A stretch of DNA of 64,000 nt. Source: Pohlia nutans (lineage: Eukaryota > Streptophyta > Bryopsida > Bryales > Mniaceae). The translations under genes were made by a program, and so were the position numbers. The DNA is taken from the NCBI GenBank assembly GCA_022496805.1, contig CM040100.1, forward strand, positions 11,995,009 to 12,059,008, in the 5' to 3' direction. Below the pieces are notes generated by a model. That model did not search any database. It had not been told where the DNA came from and was given only the letters and a program-made list of their open reading frames with translations. Numbering within the stretch: position 1 is the first letter of the stretch; every line of letters starts with the position of its first letter. Of this stretch, positions 23,777-36,329 are shown in pieces.

Positions 23777-24118
23777 AACACGCAATTCGCTATTTATGCA
23801 CTTGGTCAAGTGCGTTCATTTCATGAGCAAATCTTGCTTAAATTTTTTTGTGTAAAAAGTTCTCTAAAAAAGAACGATTTTGTCGTTCTACAATTACTTT
23901 CATTGTAAACAAACAATTATTTAATTTAATTTTTATTCTTATCTTTATCATTTATTTTATTTTTTCTTTTATTTTTTCTTTATCTTGTTTCATTTATCAT
24001 ATTTCTTTCTTGTCTTCAATTTCTTTTCCTTCTTGTCTTCCTTCTTGTCTTCTTCTTTTTCTTCTATTTTTTTTCATTCCTCTTGTGGCAGCCGTAAATC
24101 CTTCGCCCGCACCAAAGA

Positions 24119-24155
<37 letters not shown>

Positions 24156-24756
24156 CTTTTTTTTTTTTTTTTTTTTTTTTTTTGATTTCGTCTTCTTTTT
24201 TGTTTGGGGCTCATGAACCCTGAAAATAGAAATTAAAATAAAATAAAATTTAGGGTTCAGCCGCCGGCGGCTGAACCCTAGACGGCGGAGGATGCACCAA
24301 AACAAAAAAAAAAAAAAAAAAAACAATTTTTTTCTATTTTTAGTTTGTTGTGGGCTAGTGGGTGCGCGGCCGCGCACTCACTGCCTCATTTTCTCCTTTC
24401 TTCCTCTCTTCTCTCTCCCTCTCTCCCTCTTCCCTCTCTCCCTCTTCTTCTCTCCCTCTCCCCTATATATATGAAGAGAGGGGAGAGGGGAGAGAGAAGA
24501 AGAGGGAAGAGGGAGAGGGAGAGAGAAGAGAGGAAGAAAGGAGAAAATGAGGCAGTGGGTGCGCGGCCGCGCACCGACTAGCCCACAGAAGACTAAAAAT
24601 AGATTTTTTATTTTTTTTATTTTTTTATTTTTTTATTTTTTTGGTGCATCCTCCGCCGTCTAGGGTTCAGCCGCCGGCGGCTGAACCCTAAATTTTATAT
24701 TATTTTAATTTCTATTTTCAGGGTTCATGAGCCCCAAACAAAAAAGAAGACGAAAT

Positions 24757-24834
<78 letters not shown>

Positions 24835-25176
24835 TCTTTGGTGCGGGCGAAGGATTTACGGCTGCCACAAGAGGAATGAAAAAAAATAGAAGAAAAAGAA
24901 GAAGACAAGAAGGAAGACAAGAAGGAAAAGAAATTGAAGACAAGAAAGAAATATGATAAATGAAACAAGATAAAGAAAAGATAAAAGATAAAATAAAATA
25001 AAAGATAAAGATAAGAAAAAAAATTAAATTAAATAATTGTTTGTTTACAATGAAAGTAATTGTAGAACGACAAAAATGGTTGTTTTTTAGACAGTTTTTT
25101 AGACAATATTTTTAATGCTTCTGGGGACCAAGTGCATGATTATATGGCCAAGTGCGTAAATAGCGAATTGCGTGTT
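23777..25176. repeat. 1.4 kb near-perfect palindrome (fold-back element)
   Basis: The outer ends are AACACGCAATTCGCTATTTA and its inverse. The arms, about 690 bases each, match almost base for base around an axis near 24468 (TATATATA), except for length changes in A/T tracts and a less conserved stretch just inside the ends. CTTC lies just outside both ends and may be a 4 bp target duplication. Within each arm sit a 30 bp perfect palindrome (24251-24280 and 24661-24690, centre GCCGCCGGCGGC), a GTGCGCGGCCGCGCAC palindrome (24362-24377; 24560-24573 core), an oligo-A block joined to an oligo-T block, and a polypyrimidine/polypurine stretch. No coding is supported; the frames are low-complexity. 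Confidence 0.9.
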
Positions 25177-25594
25177 CTTCTTCCTGTAAACTATAAAATA
25201 CACTAATTATTCCATTTAGTGAGAGGTGGTTTATAGTGCGTGTGGGAAATTAGTGAAGATGATACTAAATATCATTATGATGTAAAATTAGCATGATATG
25301 AAGATTTCAGCCACTCGGTAAAAATTCCAGCCCTCACTAATTTTGAGATTTGGCAAAATAGTGTGTGCTTTGGGAATTAGTATCATGCGCACTAAATGGG
25401 ATAAGTAGTGTAGTACTTTTATCACTTCATCCTCATTCCGGAATCCCGCCTCATGCAATAATATCCAACTGATAGTGAGTGTCATCTACCTTAGAGCTGC
25501 TCCCCATGAAGCATCCGACTCACCCCGCTCTTGTAGATAATAGACAACCAGTTCATTGTTCAACCTCCTATGATTCTTTCATTAATAAAAATAA

Positions 25595-26060
25595 GAACGA
25601 GTCTCTAAAAGATAGCGGCCTTGGTTCGAGGAAATCCCAAGCCCGTCCTATCGCTTAAGCACCTGTCCTCTAATCCAAAGCAAGAGCTAAAATTGGTTTA
25701 TTCTCTATGTAGATAATGGGCCCAGATCTCTCTTGGGGACTCTCCCCTACACCCACCTCCACCTTTGGCAATGATCGTAAGTAGCTCATTTTATTTTTAT
25801 TCTATTTTTCCATTGGTAGCATAAAGTTTTTAGCCCTTGTGAGTTGTACCTTGGAATAACAATAGTTGCACAAGAATCGTTGTAGCGGATTCTAGAATAT
25901 TGGACATGCGACGTCATTATTTACCTAAAGAATGATGATAGAGGGTTGGAAGTCTATAGTAGCCCCACCTCAAGAATCACATGTTTTGAATTTTTCATCT
26001 TTCATGTAGTGAGAGCAAAAGGGTGAACCTTGGCAATGACTAAAGAACCTTATGAGAGCA
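25595..26060 (+). repeat. Dispersed repeats: GAGAGCGGGTC family copy 2 and the 20.7-kb block copy 2
   Basis: 25595-25715 resembles 23484-23620 at roughly three quarters of positions. 25820-26060 resembles 20700-20960. No coding. Confidence 0.5.
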
Positions 26061-26119
26061 ACAAGCAGATTAGAATGTAGCCAGGTAGGGAAAATAAAAT
26101 GGATAGAATCATCCATCAT

Positions 26120-26230
26120 CTCATCCTTATATACACTTGCGTTCATCCATCATCCACATATACACTATCATCCATATATACACTTACATTCATCCATCAT
26201 CCATATATACACATGCATTCATCTATACAA
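26120..26230. repeat. Minisatellite of ATCCATCATCCATATATACAC type
   Basis: Three or four diverged units mixing CATCCATCATCCA and TATATACACTTAC. A separate ATGTATAT microsatellite runs at about 26597-26650. Confidence 0.7.
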
Positions 26231-26659
26231 TTATGTTTAATATGGATTTTTCATCCAAATTCTGACAATTTTAGAAAAAAATTGAGAGGACTTTGACAAT
26301 TCATCCACTCTTTTGCCTTTTTTTCAAGTGTAAAAGCAGCCACTCCGGATTGATTTGTTATGGCTCTCATCTTTCAAAGGAAAAAAGAAAATAGTAGCCA
26401 CTCCCAAAATCAGGTAAGAGTTTGAGAAAAAAGCATTACAAATTTGGCTGATCCTGTACGTCTTTGGGACTCTTGGTCCCATGATAGATTACACTAAATT
26501 AGAAATGCTAGATATTTTGAACAGCTACATTATCCACATGTGACATGCATGTCAGGCATCCTTGGATTTGTTTTTTAAAATTAAAAAATTAATATTTATA
26601 TATTTATATATGTATATATGTATATATGTATATATGTATATATTTATATATTTGGAAAG

Positions 26660-27990
26660 GCATTCTTGGATTTGTTACATTAAAAATATTCAATTTTGGC
26701 ATTTTTACACAAATGCCAGTTTCTTCCATGCTAAGAACACCAATTCATCAATTCATGTTGTAACATTCTTCAATTCATCTCTTCAACCACGTGTCCAACT
26801 ATATAAAGCGTATATACAGGGCTAATTCCAAAACTTGCACACTCAAGTATGCAAATAAGGAAATTTTTATCTTCAATTTTTTGAGCATTTCTTTGTCAAA
26901 TGAAACAAACAAACACTCTATCTTGTAGTACATCTCAAGAGGGTTTCAAAGAGCCTAAACCCATCTTTTAACTCCAAGCGACTTGTGCGCTATGAGCATT
27001 TGAAGATTTAGCATTCTTCACTTAGGGTTTGTGGTTTGTGGTGATTGGAGACAGAATAGGAATCCTGCAATTTTATATAGTTGAGTTGTATTTATATCCC
27101 ACGCCTAAGCTATAAGCCCTATCACAAGTTGAATTTGAATCACGCCACTTTAGAGACCACATACAATGAATCAAGCCATAAAGCAAACTGGTGTTACTTA
27201 TGGTTCATTCTATTATCCGATTGAGTTTTAAAACTCAACCACGACTACTTAGAAAACTCAATTCAATTGCGCCCACACCACTGTCCGGGAAGAACCGGCG
27301 GTTAGTTACAAGTCAACCGATTAATTTTTGGAAATAGCTGGTTGAATCTCAAGAATAGAGGCAAAACACCGGACTAAATGACTAAAAAATAGTTATATTT
27401 AGTATTCATAGACGAAATAGATGGGGCATATTATTAAAAAACCGGTTGCTTTTGGAAAATAAAGGACATTGACTGGTTGGCTCAAAAAGTATCCCGAACA
27501 GTGGCCCACACACACAATCGTCTGAGTCGAGAGGGCCTAAATATGTTTCATAATTATCGCACCCGACCATCTATGCCAAATAATTAATATTTTTGGAAAA
27601 CTCCTTTTCAACAAATGCCAAAATTTATAAATATTTTCAAGATTCTTTTTTCACTATATAGAATAGTTTTTTTTGGTAACAAATAATTTCCTTCAAATTT
27701 AGGCTTCCATTCTTATAATTATTTGTTGCCGATCTTGACGACGGACGTCGGTCTATAATAAATTGATCTCCAGAAACACTGCCCACATTACCAAACCTCA
27801 TTTTTAGGCATCGTGGAACAAATACCGGTGCCCTTGTTGGCAGAGTGATCAACATCATGACATGTCCAACATGCCATGATGTGGCACAAAGATATTTATT
27901 TGAAATTGTGACATCCGAGGATGACATGCAACTGGGTGGTTGAAGCCGGTTTTCATCATGCAAATTTTCCACACTCAGTTGGCATGAGCC
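26660..27990. other. Spacer, no supported gene
   Basis: The longest frame (111 residues, minus strand, 27637-27972) has no recognisable motif and no splice or homology support. Confidence 0.45.
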
Positions 27991-27994
27991 GGTA

Positions 27995-28412
27995 AGGTAT
28001 GCTGTCCTAAAACCACCAACTTAAGCAATCTGACCTATATTAAGCAATTAAAAAATCCACCCAAAAATATTCTAGTCTTTAGAATAGGATTTCATGAGGA
28101 ATGCAAAAATTTCCATCATGAAATTTGCAATTCTCAATTTTATAGAAAATCTCAAAGTGCAAAGTAATGTGTGACCCATTTCTAACTTTGACTCTCCTAT
28201 GAGCAACAATACTCGTTCTTAATTTTGCTCAGCATCAAACCCAAAACCGTACACTATGATTATCACAGTTCACCCACTAGCAAGGTGACCAGTAAGCAAA
28301 TTAGTCCTCAAAATGAGGACTGACAATGCGGTTTTAGATCTCCTGGAGGTTGGTGTATCTCAAGTCAACTGAACCATTTTGGGGGGTGTGGTGGTTTTAG
28401 GGCAGCATACCT
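27995..28412. mobile_element. TA-flanked MITE (AGGTATGCTGTCC family), copy 1
   Basis: Ends AGGTATGCTGTCCTAAAACC and the inverse, with TA at 27993-27994 and 28413-28414. A second copy lies at 34935-35333. TA duplication points to the Tc1/mariner group, though the termini are not the Stowaway type. Confidence 0.75.
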
Positions 28413-28789
28413 TAGTCATACACTCGCATTCAGTGTTTTTCCTGTGTTTTTTTTCTTGAAGCTAACATGCAACGAAAAAAAAATTGGGAAAGAATATATG
28501 GCAAAATCATAAGTTTACAACCATATTTTGATAGAATTTCTTCATATTTTGGTAGTTTTCTTCACAAAATCTAGCTATTTTCACACAAAAATATAGAAAA
28601 AATCTAGCGAAAAATTCAAAATTTTCTCATTATGTTCCTTAAGAAAAGATAAATGCCATATTTTGTAGAGAAATATGGCGAAATATTAAAATTAAAAATA
28701 AATAAATAAATAAACACCTGCTTGCATTCCCTATTACATCTAGCTTATAAGTTACCTGAATTCCATCACCTTTGAGATAGGGGTTTTTT

Positions 28790-29105
28790 TTTTTTTTTTT
28801 TTTTTTTTTTGGTTTTTTTTTTGGTTTTGGTTTCGGTTTTGGGGTCATCTAACTTTAGGCTACGAAGCTCGCATGCAAGTGAATGAGGTGGCTTTTCGCA
28901 AAACCCCTCATACATCCTGTCTTTTTCATCCAACATCTTGGTCTTTTCATTCATTGCAAATGGCTCACTAAGTCCCAACATGGCTTGCAAACAATGCAAT
29001 CCACTACCTTAGTAGCTATATAAAGTGGCACTTCTCTCATTATTCTCCCTCGCGGCGATTCTCCCAATGGATTTTTGTAGCAAATTGGCTATAAAAAGTC
29101 AGGAA
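28790..29105 (-). repeat. Dispersed repeat with a coding-like fragment, copy 1
   Basis: Reverse-complement relative of 33058-33608. On the minus strand it reads a peptide with MNEKTKMLDEKDRMYEGFC, matched by DEKAKMLDEKDKMYEGFC in the other copy; most changes keep the reading. It is bounded by an oligo-T tract near 28783-28810 and by GCAAATTGGCTATAAAAAG near 29085. The family is unknown to me; it may be a fragment of a transposon-borne or captured gene. Confidence 0.55.
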
Positions 29106-30116
29106 AAAAAACCTTGCTTTGAGATGACTCCACCCAATTTTCACCTTCATAGTCATTTGTACCTTTCGCCATCATCATAGACAGAGATGGTTAGATGTAT
29201 GGGCAAATGAGTTTTACCAAGGGTAGATTTGCAACTTTCATTGGATGATAAGATAGAGGCGTGTTGAATGGATTTGCCGTAGGATACATTTGCTAATGTT
29301 GTTATCAATAAATAATTTTATCTTTTCTTGTGGAAAAAAAGAGGCATTCATAACATTCAGTAAACAACATTGCCTCCGCCTTATAATGTCAAGAATATCC
29401 TCCATCATCATCCACAATGCAATTTGTAGCTACCATCTCTAACCGATAACTACAAATATATATATATATATATTAATTGCACATGTAGGTGACCCTGCCA
29501 CATAGAAGGTTGTGCATGTTGAAATTAGCCACGAGCCATAGCTTACCACACATGGAAGGTTGTGCCAACTTTATTTATCCATGGCCCAATACTTTTCTCA
29601 TTCTCAATAACCACCTTGCAACCCTCTCGTGTTTACCATTGTTCCTCATTCATTTGTAACTTGGATGAAGCTTCTTTAAAGTGAACGGAGCCAAAAGGCA
29701 ATTCCAATGATGACTAATGAATGTTATGTTGAATAATACACAATTTTGCAAATTTTTACATTCAATGATGTAATTGATACATATTTTCAAAGAAAAAAGT
29801 AAGTCAACACCCTTTGTTGTTGAATAGGACTAAAAAGTGAAGTACTCATTCATGAATGTTTGTGTACTCAATTTTGTGAATACATGTACTAAAAAAATAC
29901 AATGAAATAGAAATGACTTGACGCACTAAATTCAGACAAGATAAAAGATTGTTGCAACATGTCTAGTTTGCTACAACTGTAGAGGATGTCAAAGATCGTC
30001 GTTCAAGGGGCATTTATGATTCAAAGGCATGTACCTTATAGTTTGAATTTATCAATCCTTGCAGAAATTAGTAAGACACATAGTTTTAGAATTTATTGCC
30101 ATATCAATGGGTACAC
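29106..30116. other. Spacer, no supported gene
   Basis: AT-rich with a short TA tract near 29457. Nothing distinct seen. Confidence 0.5.
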
Positions 30117-30119
30117 TCA

Positions 30120-30482
30120 GGGCCGCTTCACACTATGGCCAAAGGTAGAGAGGCCGTCGATTTCCACCAATCAAACTGCAAGAAGCCATGGTTTCGGCCT
30201 CTCGACCCTTCACACTAGAGGCCAAAGTCCAAAGGCCATGGACCTTCAAAATGCTTACATGGCAACACTTTTTGACCAAGGTGACGGCCTCTCGAGAGGA
30301 AGTTTGGGTCCTACATTTTGCAAGACCCGTCACTATGGTCGAGAGGCCGTTGATTTCTTTTCATAAAAAATGAAAACTATATTTTATGCCTATTTTCAGT
30401 AGATTTCTTTGGACTCTCAACAAAGTTTGGACTCTCAATCCCACGGCCTCTCGACTTGGACGGCCATAGTGTGAAGCGGCCC
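30120..30482 (+). mobile_element. PIF/Harbinger-type MITE, copy 3
   Basis: Begins GGCCGCTTCACACTATGGCC, ends in the inverse plus CC, flanked by TCA at 30117-30119 and 30483-30485. Same orientation as copy 1, with the whole body shared. Confidence 0.85.
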
Positions 30483-30489
30483 TCACACT

Positions 30490-31470
30490 TCAAGGACACA
30501 TTTAGATAGTTAATTAGGGTGGTAACAAAATTATGTACTTTAATATTAGTGATGAAAACTATAGACACAATTGTTCAACATGTGCATTGGCATGCAATAA
30601 TGAACGATGAGTGTAGTCTTTTTAACAAAAATATGTGCATTATGGGGGTGTGATATAAGAGACACTTAACACTTTTTGAAAATGTTCAATTTGAGCTTTT
30701 TCAAAGTTAATATGTTTTTTCAAAGGTTGTATCATATTAAATAATAAACAAGAAGAACTACATGGGAAAATATATAGTAATTTAAAAATGAAAGTTTAAA
30801 CATGACAAATATAAGATCAAACTTTGTTTTTTTTTTTAAACTATTGATATGATATGGAGTTTGGCGTTTAAGTGTTAAACTTGTTGTATAATCAATTGTC
30901 ATCACTTCACTTTCAAGTCCCACTCTAAGAATTGTTGGAATTTCTTAACACTTTTTCAAAATTCCAAAATGGGTTTGAGATTAAAAATGGAATGGTTGCA
31001 TTTTCTCATTCGAACCAATGTACATTTGAAATTGAGACCTCCAATCTAAAGGAGTAACCACCCAAAGGATCAAAAAAATCATAAAATAGAAACCAATTAT
31101 AAAAACCAATTATAATGGTTACTATTTACCAGCAATTTTTACTAGTTACTAGTCTGAATCATAAAGCCTACCTCCGAGGAAAGGCACCAGAGGCAAATCT
31201 TGCAACCCATGCCCTTGAGGCACAGATAGACTTATTACCCCAATAGATAGATAGATAGAAACTCCGGTCCTCTTTCGAGGCCGGCGTAAATAAAGTGTTT
31301 GTTCGTCTTGACAATGAGCCAATGCCCACCGGGCAAAGGGACATTGGTACAAGACTACTCTCCCCTTCCGAGAATAAACACTTTAACGACCAGAAACTAG
31401 TAAAAGTAGCCTCGGTAACCTTTAGCAAGTGTTTACATCATTATTATGGTATAATTTGGGGCTTATTTTG
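30490..31470. other. Spacer with a GATA tract
   Basis: A (GATA)n tract lies near 31244. ATTACCCCAATAGA occurs at 31234 and 31569, which might be a chance or target repeat. No gene supported. Confidence 0.4.
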
Positions 31471-31797
<327 letters not shown>

Positions 31798-32360
31798 TAT
31801 TATTTTGGATTAAAACCATCGGATTGGCTATTTTGCAATCATTTTTGTGTTTCATAAGTCCCTAGTCCATCAGTCAATTGAATCGAGCGTAAAAATCCTT
31901 GGAAATTTGAGATGTAAGTATTTTAGTTAGCAAATTGTGCTCTATTTACTGTATTATTTCCATTCCCTCACAAACGAAGCAATCATTTATTTTCTTTGAT
32001 TTTTCCAGAACTTAATGAAGTTGTTTTAGTAAAAAAATAAAGCATGCTCGACTATAAGTCTTGTAATTTATGCTTCCTTTTAGCCCGGAGAGTGCACTTA
32101 AAGTTAAGATTAGGAATCATGTGGATGCGTACTTTTGACCCCCCTTTGTATGTACTAAAAAATCACCTAAATTTTTTAAAATAAAATAAAATGAAGTTGT
32201 TAAACACAATCTAGAGTTTTCATTGTATAAATTTCAAAAAATAATCACTTGTAAATATTTTAAATTAATTTTTGAAGCGAGAAACAATACATTGTAGTTC
32301 AAACTTCTATCATTTTTTAATAATATTTTAAAAACATTTGGTCTTGAAGTTTATACCAGT

Positions 32361-32362
<2 letters not shown>

Positions 32363-32430
<68 letters not shown>
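32363..32430. repeat. (AT)34 microsatellite
   Basis: Uninterrupted AT dinucleotide run in an AT-rich spacer (31800-33057) with no supported gene. Related tracts GTGCACTTAAAGTTAAGATT (about 32093) and its inverse (about 32522) bracket the microsatellite, so the stretch between them may be one mobile unit. Confidence 0.85.
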
Positions 32431-32433
<3 letters not shown>

Positions 32434-33057
32434 GATTTAGTACCTAATAAAATATTTTAAACTATTTAAAGGCCAAATATTGTAGGGGGTATGCTATTAA
32501 GAGGCACTCACATGTATTCCTAATCTTAACTTTAAGTGCACTCTCCACACTTTTCAATAATACATAGTTGTGGCCTTTTGGCTACTTGTTCACCAATGGA
32601 AAGTGGTCCAATCACCGGCTACACAAACTCCAAAGGGAGTTTATAAAAAAGAAAGTAATATGGGTCTACAATCCCGTATAAATGAAGTGTCTATTGGGGA
32701 TAATGACACTAATTACACCACCAGGACCCAAATAGTGCGAGCTACCCTTGATACCTTCTATTGAAGGTGGACTCTATATCTACCTAAATCTATTACTAGG
32801 TACCATTAAGAAGAATTGACATGCTCTCTCATCTAGGACATTTCTTAGGGTACTCATACAACGAGGTCATAAGTCCCTCCACCATGGTTGGGTGAAGCAA
32901 TGGTAATAACTAACCAAACATTAGAATTCGAGAAAGAAAAATATAACTATATTGAATGATCGAGCTTTTAATTGTTGACATGGAAAATGCTAAGGGTTAC
33001 AAGACTTACTGTTGGGGAATGTACCAGTTTTTTTAGTTTTTTTTTAGTTTTTTAGTT

Positions 33058-33608
33058 TTTCTTTTTATAGCCAATTTGCTACAAAAATCCATTGAGAGAA
33101 TTACCATGTGGGAACATAATGAGAAAAATGTCACCTCATGTAGCCACCAAGGCAACGGATTGCACCAATTGCAAGCCAAACTAGGACTTTGTGTGCAACA
33201 CGCACTGGATGAAAAGGCCAAGATGTTAGATGAAAAAGACAAGATGTATGAAGGGTTTTGCAGAAGGCCGATATATTGGATGAAAAATATAGGATGTATG
33301 AAAAAACAAAGATCCGTCACCAGGTTTTTCAAATATAAATATAAAAAATAAGGGAACACAAAGCCACCTTATTCATAACATTCAGCAGAGTTCATGCCCA
33401 TTGCCTTTCCTTCATGCACTCTACTCATCACCTTAAGCCTCCACCTGTCCACCTAGCTACTGATGAAGTAATGTTGGGAGTAGAATATTCCAAACCATTC
33501 ATTGTAGAGCCAAGGCACAGACAATGCATGCTACTGAATGATATGATTCACTTGCATGCGAGCTCTGTAGCCTAAAGTTAGATGACCCGAAATTCAAAAA
33601 AAAGAAAC
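33058..33608 (+). repeat. Dispersed repeat with a coding-like fragment, copy 2
   Basis: Plus-strand counterpart of 28790-29105, with the peptide DEKAKMLDEKDKMYEGFC in a 91-residue frame (33076-33351). Compared with copy 1, it is interrupted by the MITE at 33379-33540: copy 1 runs directly from AAGCCACCTCATTCAC to TTGCATGCGAGC. Confidence 0.55.
33379..33540 (+). mobile_element. CATTCAGTAGC-ended MITE, copy C
   Basis: CATTCAGCAGAGTTCATGC at the left, ..GCATGCTACTGAATG at the right. The uninterrupted sister repeat at 28.8-29.1 kb gives the empty site, so mobility is shown directly. Confidence 0.75.
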
Positions 33609-33838
33609 CTGGACTGTACTGTACAATATTGTATTGTGACATAAGTTACAAAATTACAGTCAGCCTTATCCACATGAACTCCGTATCAAACCATCTGACA
33701 GGCGGAAACCGACCATCATTAGAGCAGTTTATTTATTTATTTTTGTTTTCCCCTTCTTTGCATAGAGTTCCCATTGGATGAAAAAAAAATCATTCCTCAT
33801 GTTTCAATAAGTGATATGATAGTCAAAAGGAAACTTAA

Positions 33839-34380
33839 CCCCTTATAGCCGGATGGGTATTGGACAAAACATAGATGTGTTATAATATGTATCTTTCATA
33901 TGTTTGATGAAGCTTGGTTCAATACAAAAAATGTAGGGCATCATCTCTACAAATTATCCGTGCATTTAAACTTTCAAAAACAACTTCAGATTTTTTTTAA
34001 ATGAATTTAAAAGTATTAACCTTTGAAATTTTGTATAAATTATTATTTCACTTTTAGAGTTTACAATTTAACATGATTGGTTAAAGTTGGTTTATTTATT
34101 GTAAACTTCAAAAAAGCAAAAGAAATGATGGAGGAAACATCATTACTTTCCCCAAATAGCAAAAATTATAACACTGAGACAATGTTGAGGTGATTCACTT
34201 TGAAAAATTCTCCCGGGTAGAGTTTAACTCGGATTGACACAATTCAAATTGTGTTGGAAAATAAACTTGATGTAGTATTTTTAAATATTTATTATTTATT
34301 CAATTTTATTTTTTTTAAATTCCGGGCAACCCGTTAGATTTGGGTAGCAACCAAAAAATGGTTGTTTGAGCATTTAGGGG
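33839..34380. mobile_element. TTAA-flanked piggyBac-like element (family C)
   Basis: TTAA at 33835-33838 and 34381-34384. Starts CCCCTTATAGCCGG and ends with the inverse of CCCCTAAATGCTCA, so only the first bases match between ends. Body AT-rich, non-coding. Confidence 0.6.
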
Positions 34381-34603
34381 TTAAATGTAAACTCCTACTA
34401 GATTTGAGATACCATACCCGGCTGTCAAGGTCAGCAAAAAAAAGAAAAGCCCAAATCTTTGGGAAATTATTTTTTCAAAAAAAATGAATTTTCTATGGTG
34501 TAAAAGATAATCTAAGAAAATATCTACATATTTATATAGAATATTTGTATCATTTAGGAAAATTTAATTATTTATTCGGCATGACCTACAGACCCTGATA
34601 TCC

Positions 34604-34875
34604 CCCGACTCTAAACTCCGTCCCCCCTCCGGACGTTAATGCAAGCATTGTTCACCCATTTTCTAAAATTTCCATTTTGGGCACCCTAGGGTCTTTTTTT
34701 GGCATTTTTTTTTGCAAATTTGGGGCCTGCGGTCCAACTTTGGTCTAGGAGGACCTTCTCAGGAATTTTAAACCCTTAGAAGAGGGGGTTATTTTTTAAG
34801 GTGGGCCCCTACATGTTCAAAATAGGGGGCAATTTTTGTCCTCTTGCATTAACGTTGGGGGGATTTAGAGACATT
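34604..34875. mobile_element. Mutator-type MITE, copy 1
   Basis: Flanked by a perfect 10-base direct repeat CCTGATATCC (34594-34603, 34876-34885). Inverted ends carry ACTCTAAAYYCC and GGACGTTAATGCAAG. Copy 2 at 37843-38116 shares the full ~272 bp. A 9-10 bp target duplication is typical of Mutator-like elements. Confidence 0.75.
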
Positions 34876-34934
34876 CCTGATATCCAGGTATGGTACTCAT
34901 GGGTTAAAGTCAAGCAAAGGTAAATATCAATTTA

Positions 34935-35333
34935 AGGTAGGATGTCCTAAAACCACCACCTCCTCCAATTATGACATGTACAGCTTTTATGGGGCCACCA
35001 CAATTGAGACTCAAAACCACCAATTTCACTATTCAAGTAGACCAATGGCATGCCAAGCATTGCGAAGAAATAGTTGGTGGTTTTGGGTTAGCTCATAAGC
35101 GGAATCTAGGAACAACAAAGTGTGAACTTAGGAAATTGGTATGTGATGTATGGATCAGAGGTTACTTTCCACTTTGGAATTTTGTATAAAATTGACAAAT
35201 GCAAATTAGATGTTGCAATTTTTTGCAATCCTCATCAAAACCTATTTTGAATGCGGTCATATATTTTTTCGAATTTAGCACTGCCAAAAATAGACCAGAT
35301 TGCTTAAGTTGGTGGTTTTAGGACAATCAACCA
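34935..35333. mobile_element. TA-flanked MITE (AGGTATGCTGTCC family), copy 2
   Basis: AGGTAGGATGTCCTAAAACC at the left and GGTTTTAGGACAATCAACCA at the right, with TA at both sides. More diverged than copy 1. Confidence 0.65.
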
Positions 35334-35806
35334 TAACACAGGTCTACATTTTAGAAATTTATGGTCAATGCCCATGAATAATTGGTTTCAACTTTTTCAT
35401 CAATTTTAAGGAAAGCCCATTGCGTGTACACTGATTGTTGTGCATTTGTAAGATGGTTGAAAACTTCAAAAAATAAAATATTACACTTAGGTAAATGTAA
35501 GAGAAAGTAATAGCAATTTAAATTATATTTTTCAATAAATTATGGATTATCACCGGTAAGAATTTTGAAGTATGAATTGTCCTGATTCTTTTAACAATCA
35601 CTTAGAAATTAGCCCAAAATTGACAAAAAGGACATTAACAATGGTGATCTTGTTTACTAAAAATGGTTACAATATTTTTGTAAAACAACTATAACATGAA
35701 GGCCTAATTTTTTCCATGTTCTTTTATGGTTTTACATCAAAAAATAAACATTTTTAGTATCACTAACTTACTCCGTTATCATCACTTGAAACCTTGACTT
35801 TATTAA

Positions 35807-36329
35807 CTCTTAAACTTCAACAGGGTCTTGGTAGGGTAGCCCGAAGAGCATCTCCAAAAGTCTACAACACCTGTTGATGTTAGGAAAAAAAGAAAAACTC
35901 CCAGCCTATCGTCGGCCTTGGTCGGCATTTTTGCTCTTTTAAGAAAAAAAGGTGCTTTGTTTCTCTCCACAATTGTTGCTCGATCATAGCTCCCTCCTTC
36001 CCCCAATTCCCACATTAGATTGTGAATTGTGCCATAGTATAACTATACCTAAAATGGAACATTTATCTTAAAGCGTGCGTATCTACTACAGTGTGACATT
36101 TCACAACTGAAATGTCATACTGTAATAGATACGCACGCTTTAAGATAAGTGCTCCCTTTTAGATATAGTTACCTTAGTTGTTTAATTTAGGCATATTGGC
36201 TAAATTTAGCTTTTATTTTTCATCACCTTTCCACAACACCAATCCATTTCGATTTTGGTTGAGAAAATCCACTTTTTCTCCATTATTCTCTCATAAACAA
36301 GCCCGTGGGGCTTTTTTGATGTTTAAAGG
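35807..36329. mobile_element. TTAA-flanked piggyBac-like element (family A, copy 2)
   Basis: TTAA at 35803-35806 and 36330-36333; starts CTCTTAAACTTCAAC and ends with the inverse of CCTTTAAACATCAA. Its right part follows copy 1 (7338-7970) closely, but is split by the 128 bp hairpin at 36042-36169. Confidence 0.7.
36042..36169. mobile_element. 128-bp TA-flanked hairpin MITE nested in a TTAA element
   Basis: Arms ACTATACCTAAAATGGAAC.. and its inverse pair over almost the whole length with a loop of only a few bases near 36105. TA lies on each side (36040-36041, 36170-36171). The host element's other copy lacks it. CTATACCTAAAA-type ends recall small Stowaway elements. Confidence 0.75.

Noticed and set aside
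23848..24968. Lys- and Phe-rich or Ser/Pro-rich frames
   Set aside because: They come from oligo-A/T and polypyrimidine blocks of the palindrome.
20700..26060. LTR retrotransposon suggested by the two similar ~240 bp blocks
   Set aside because: No TG..CA ends, primer site, polypurine tract or gag/pol coding between them; the identity is low and the space is filled by other elements.
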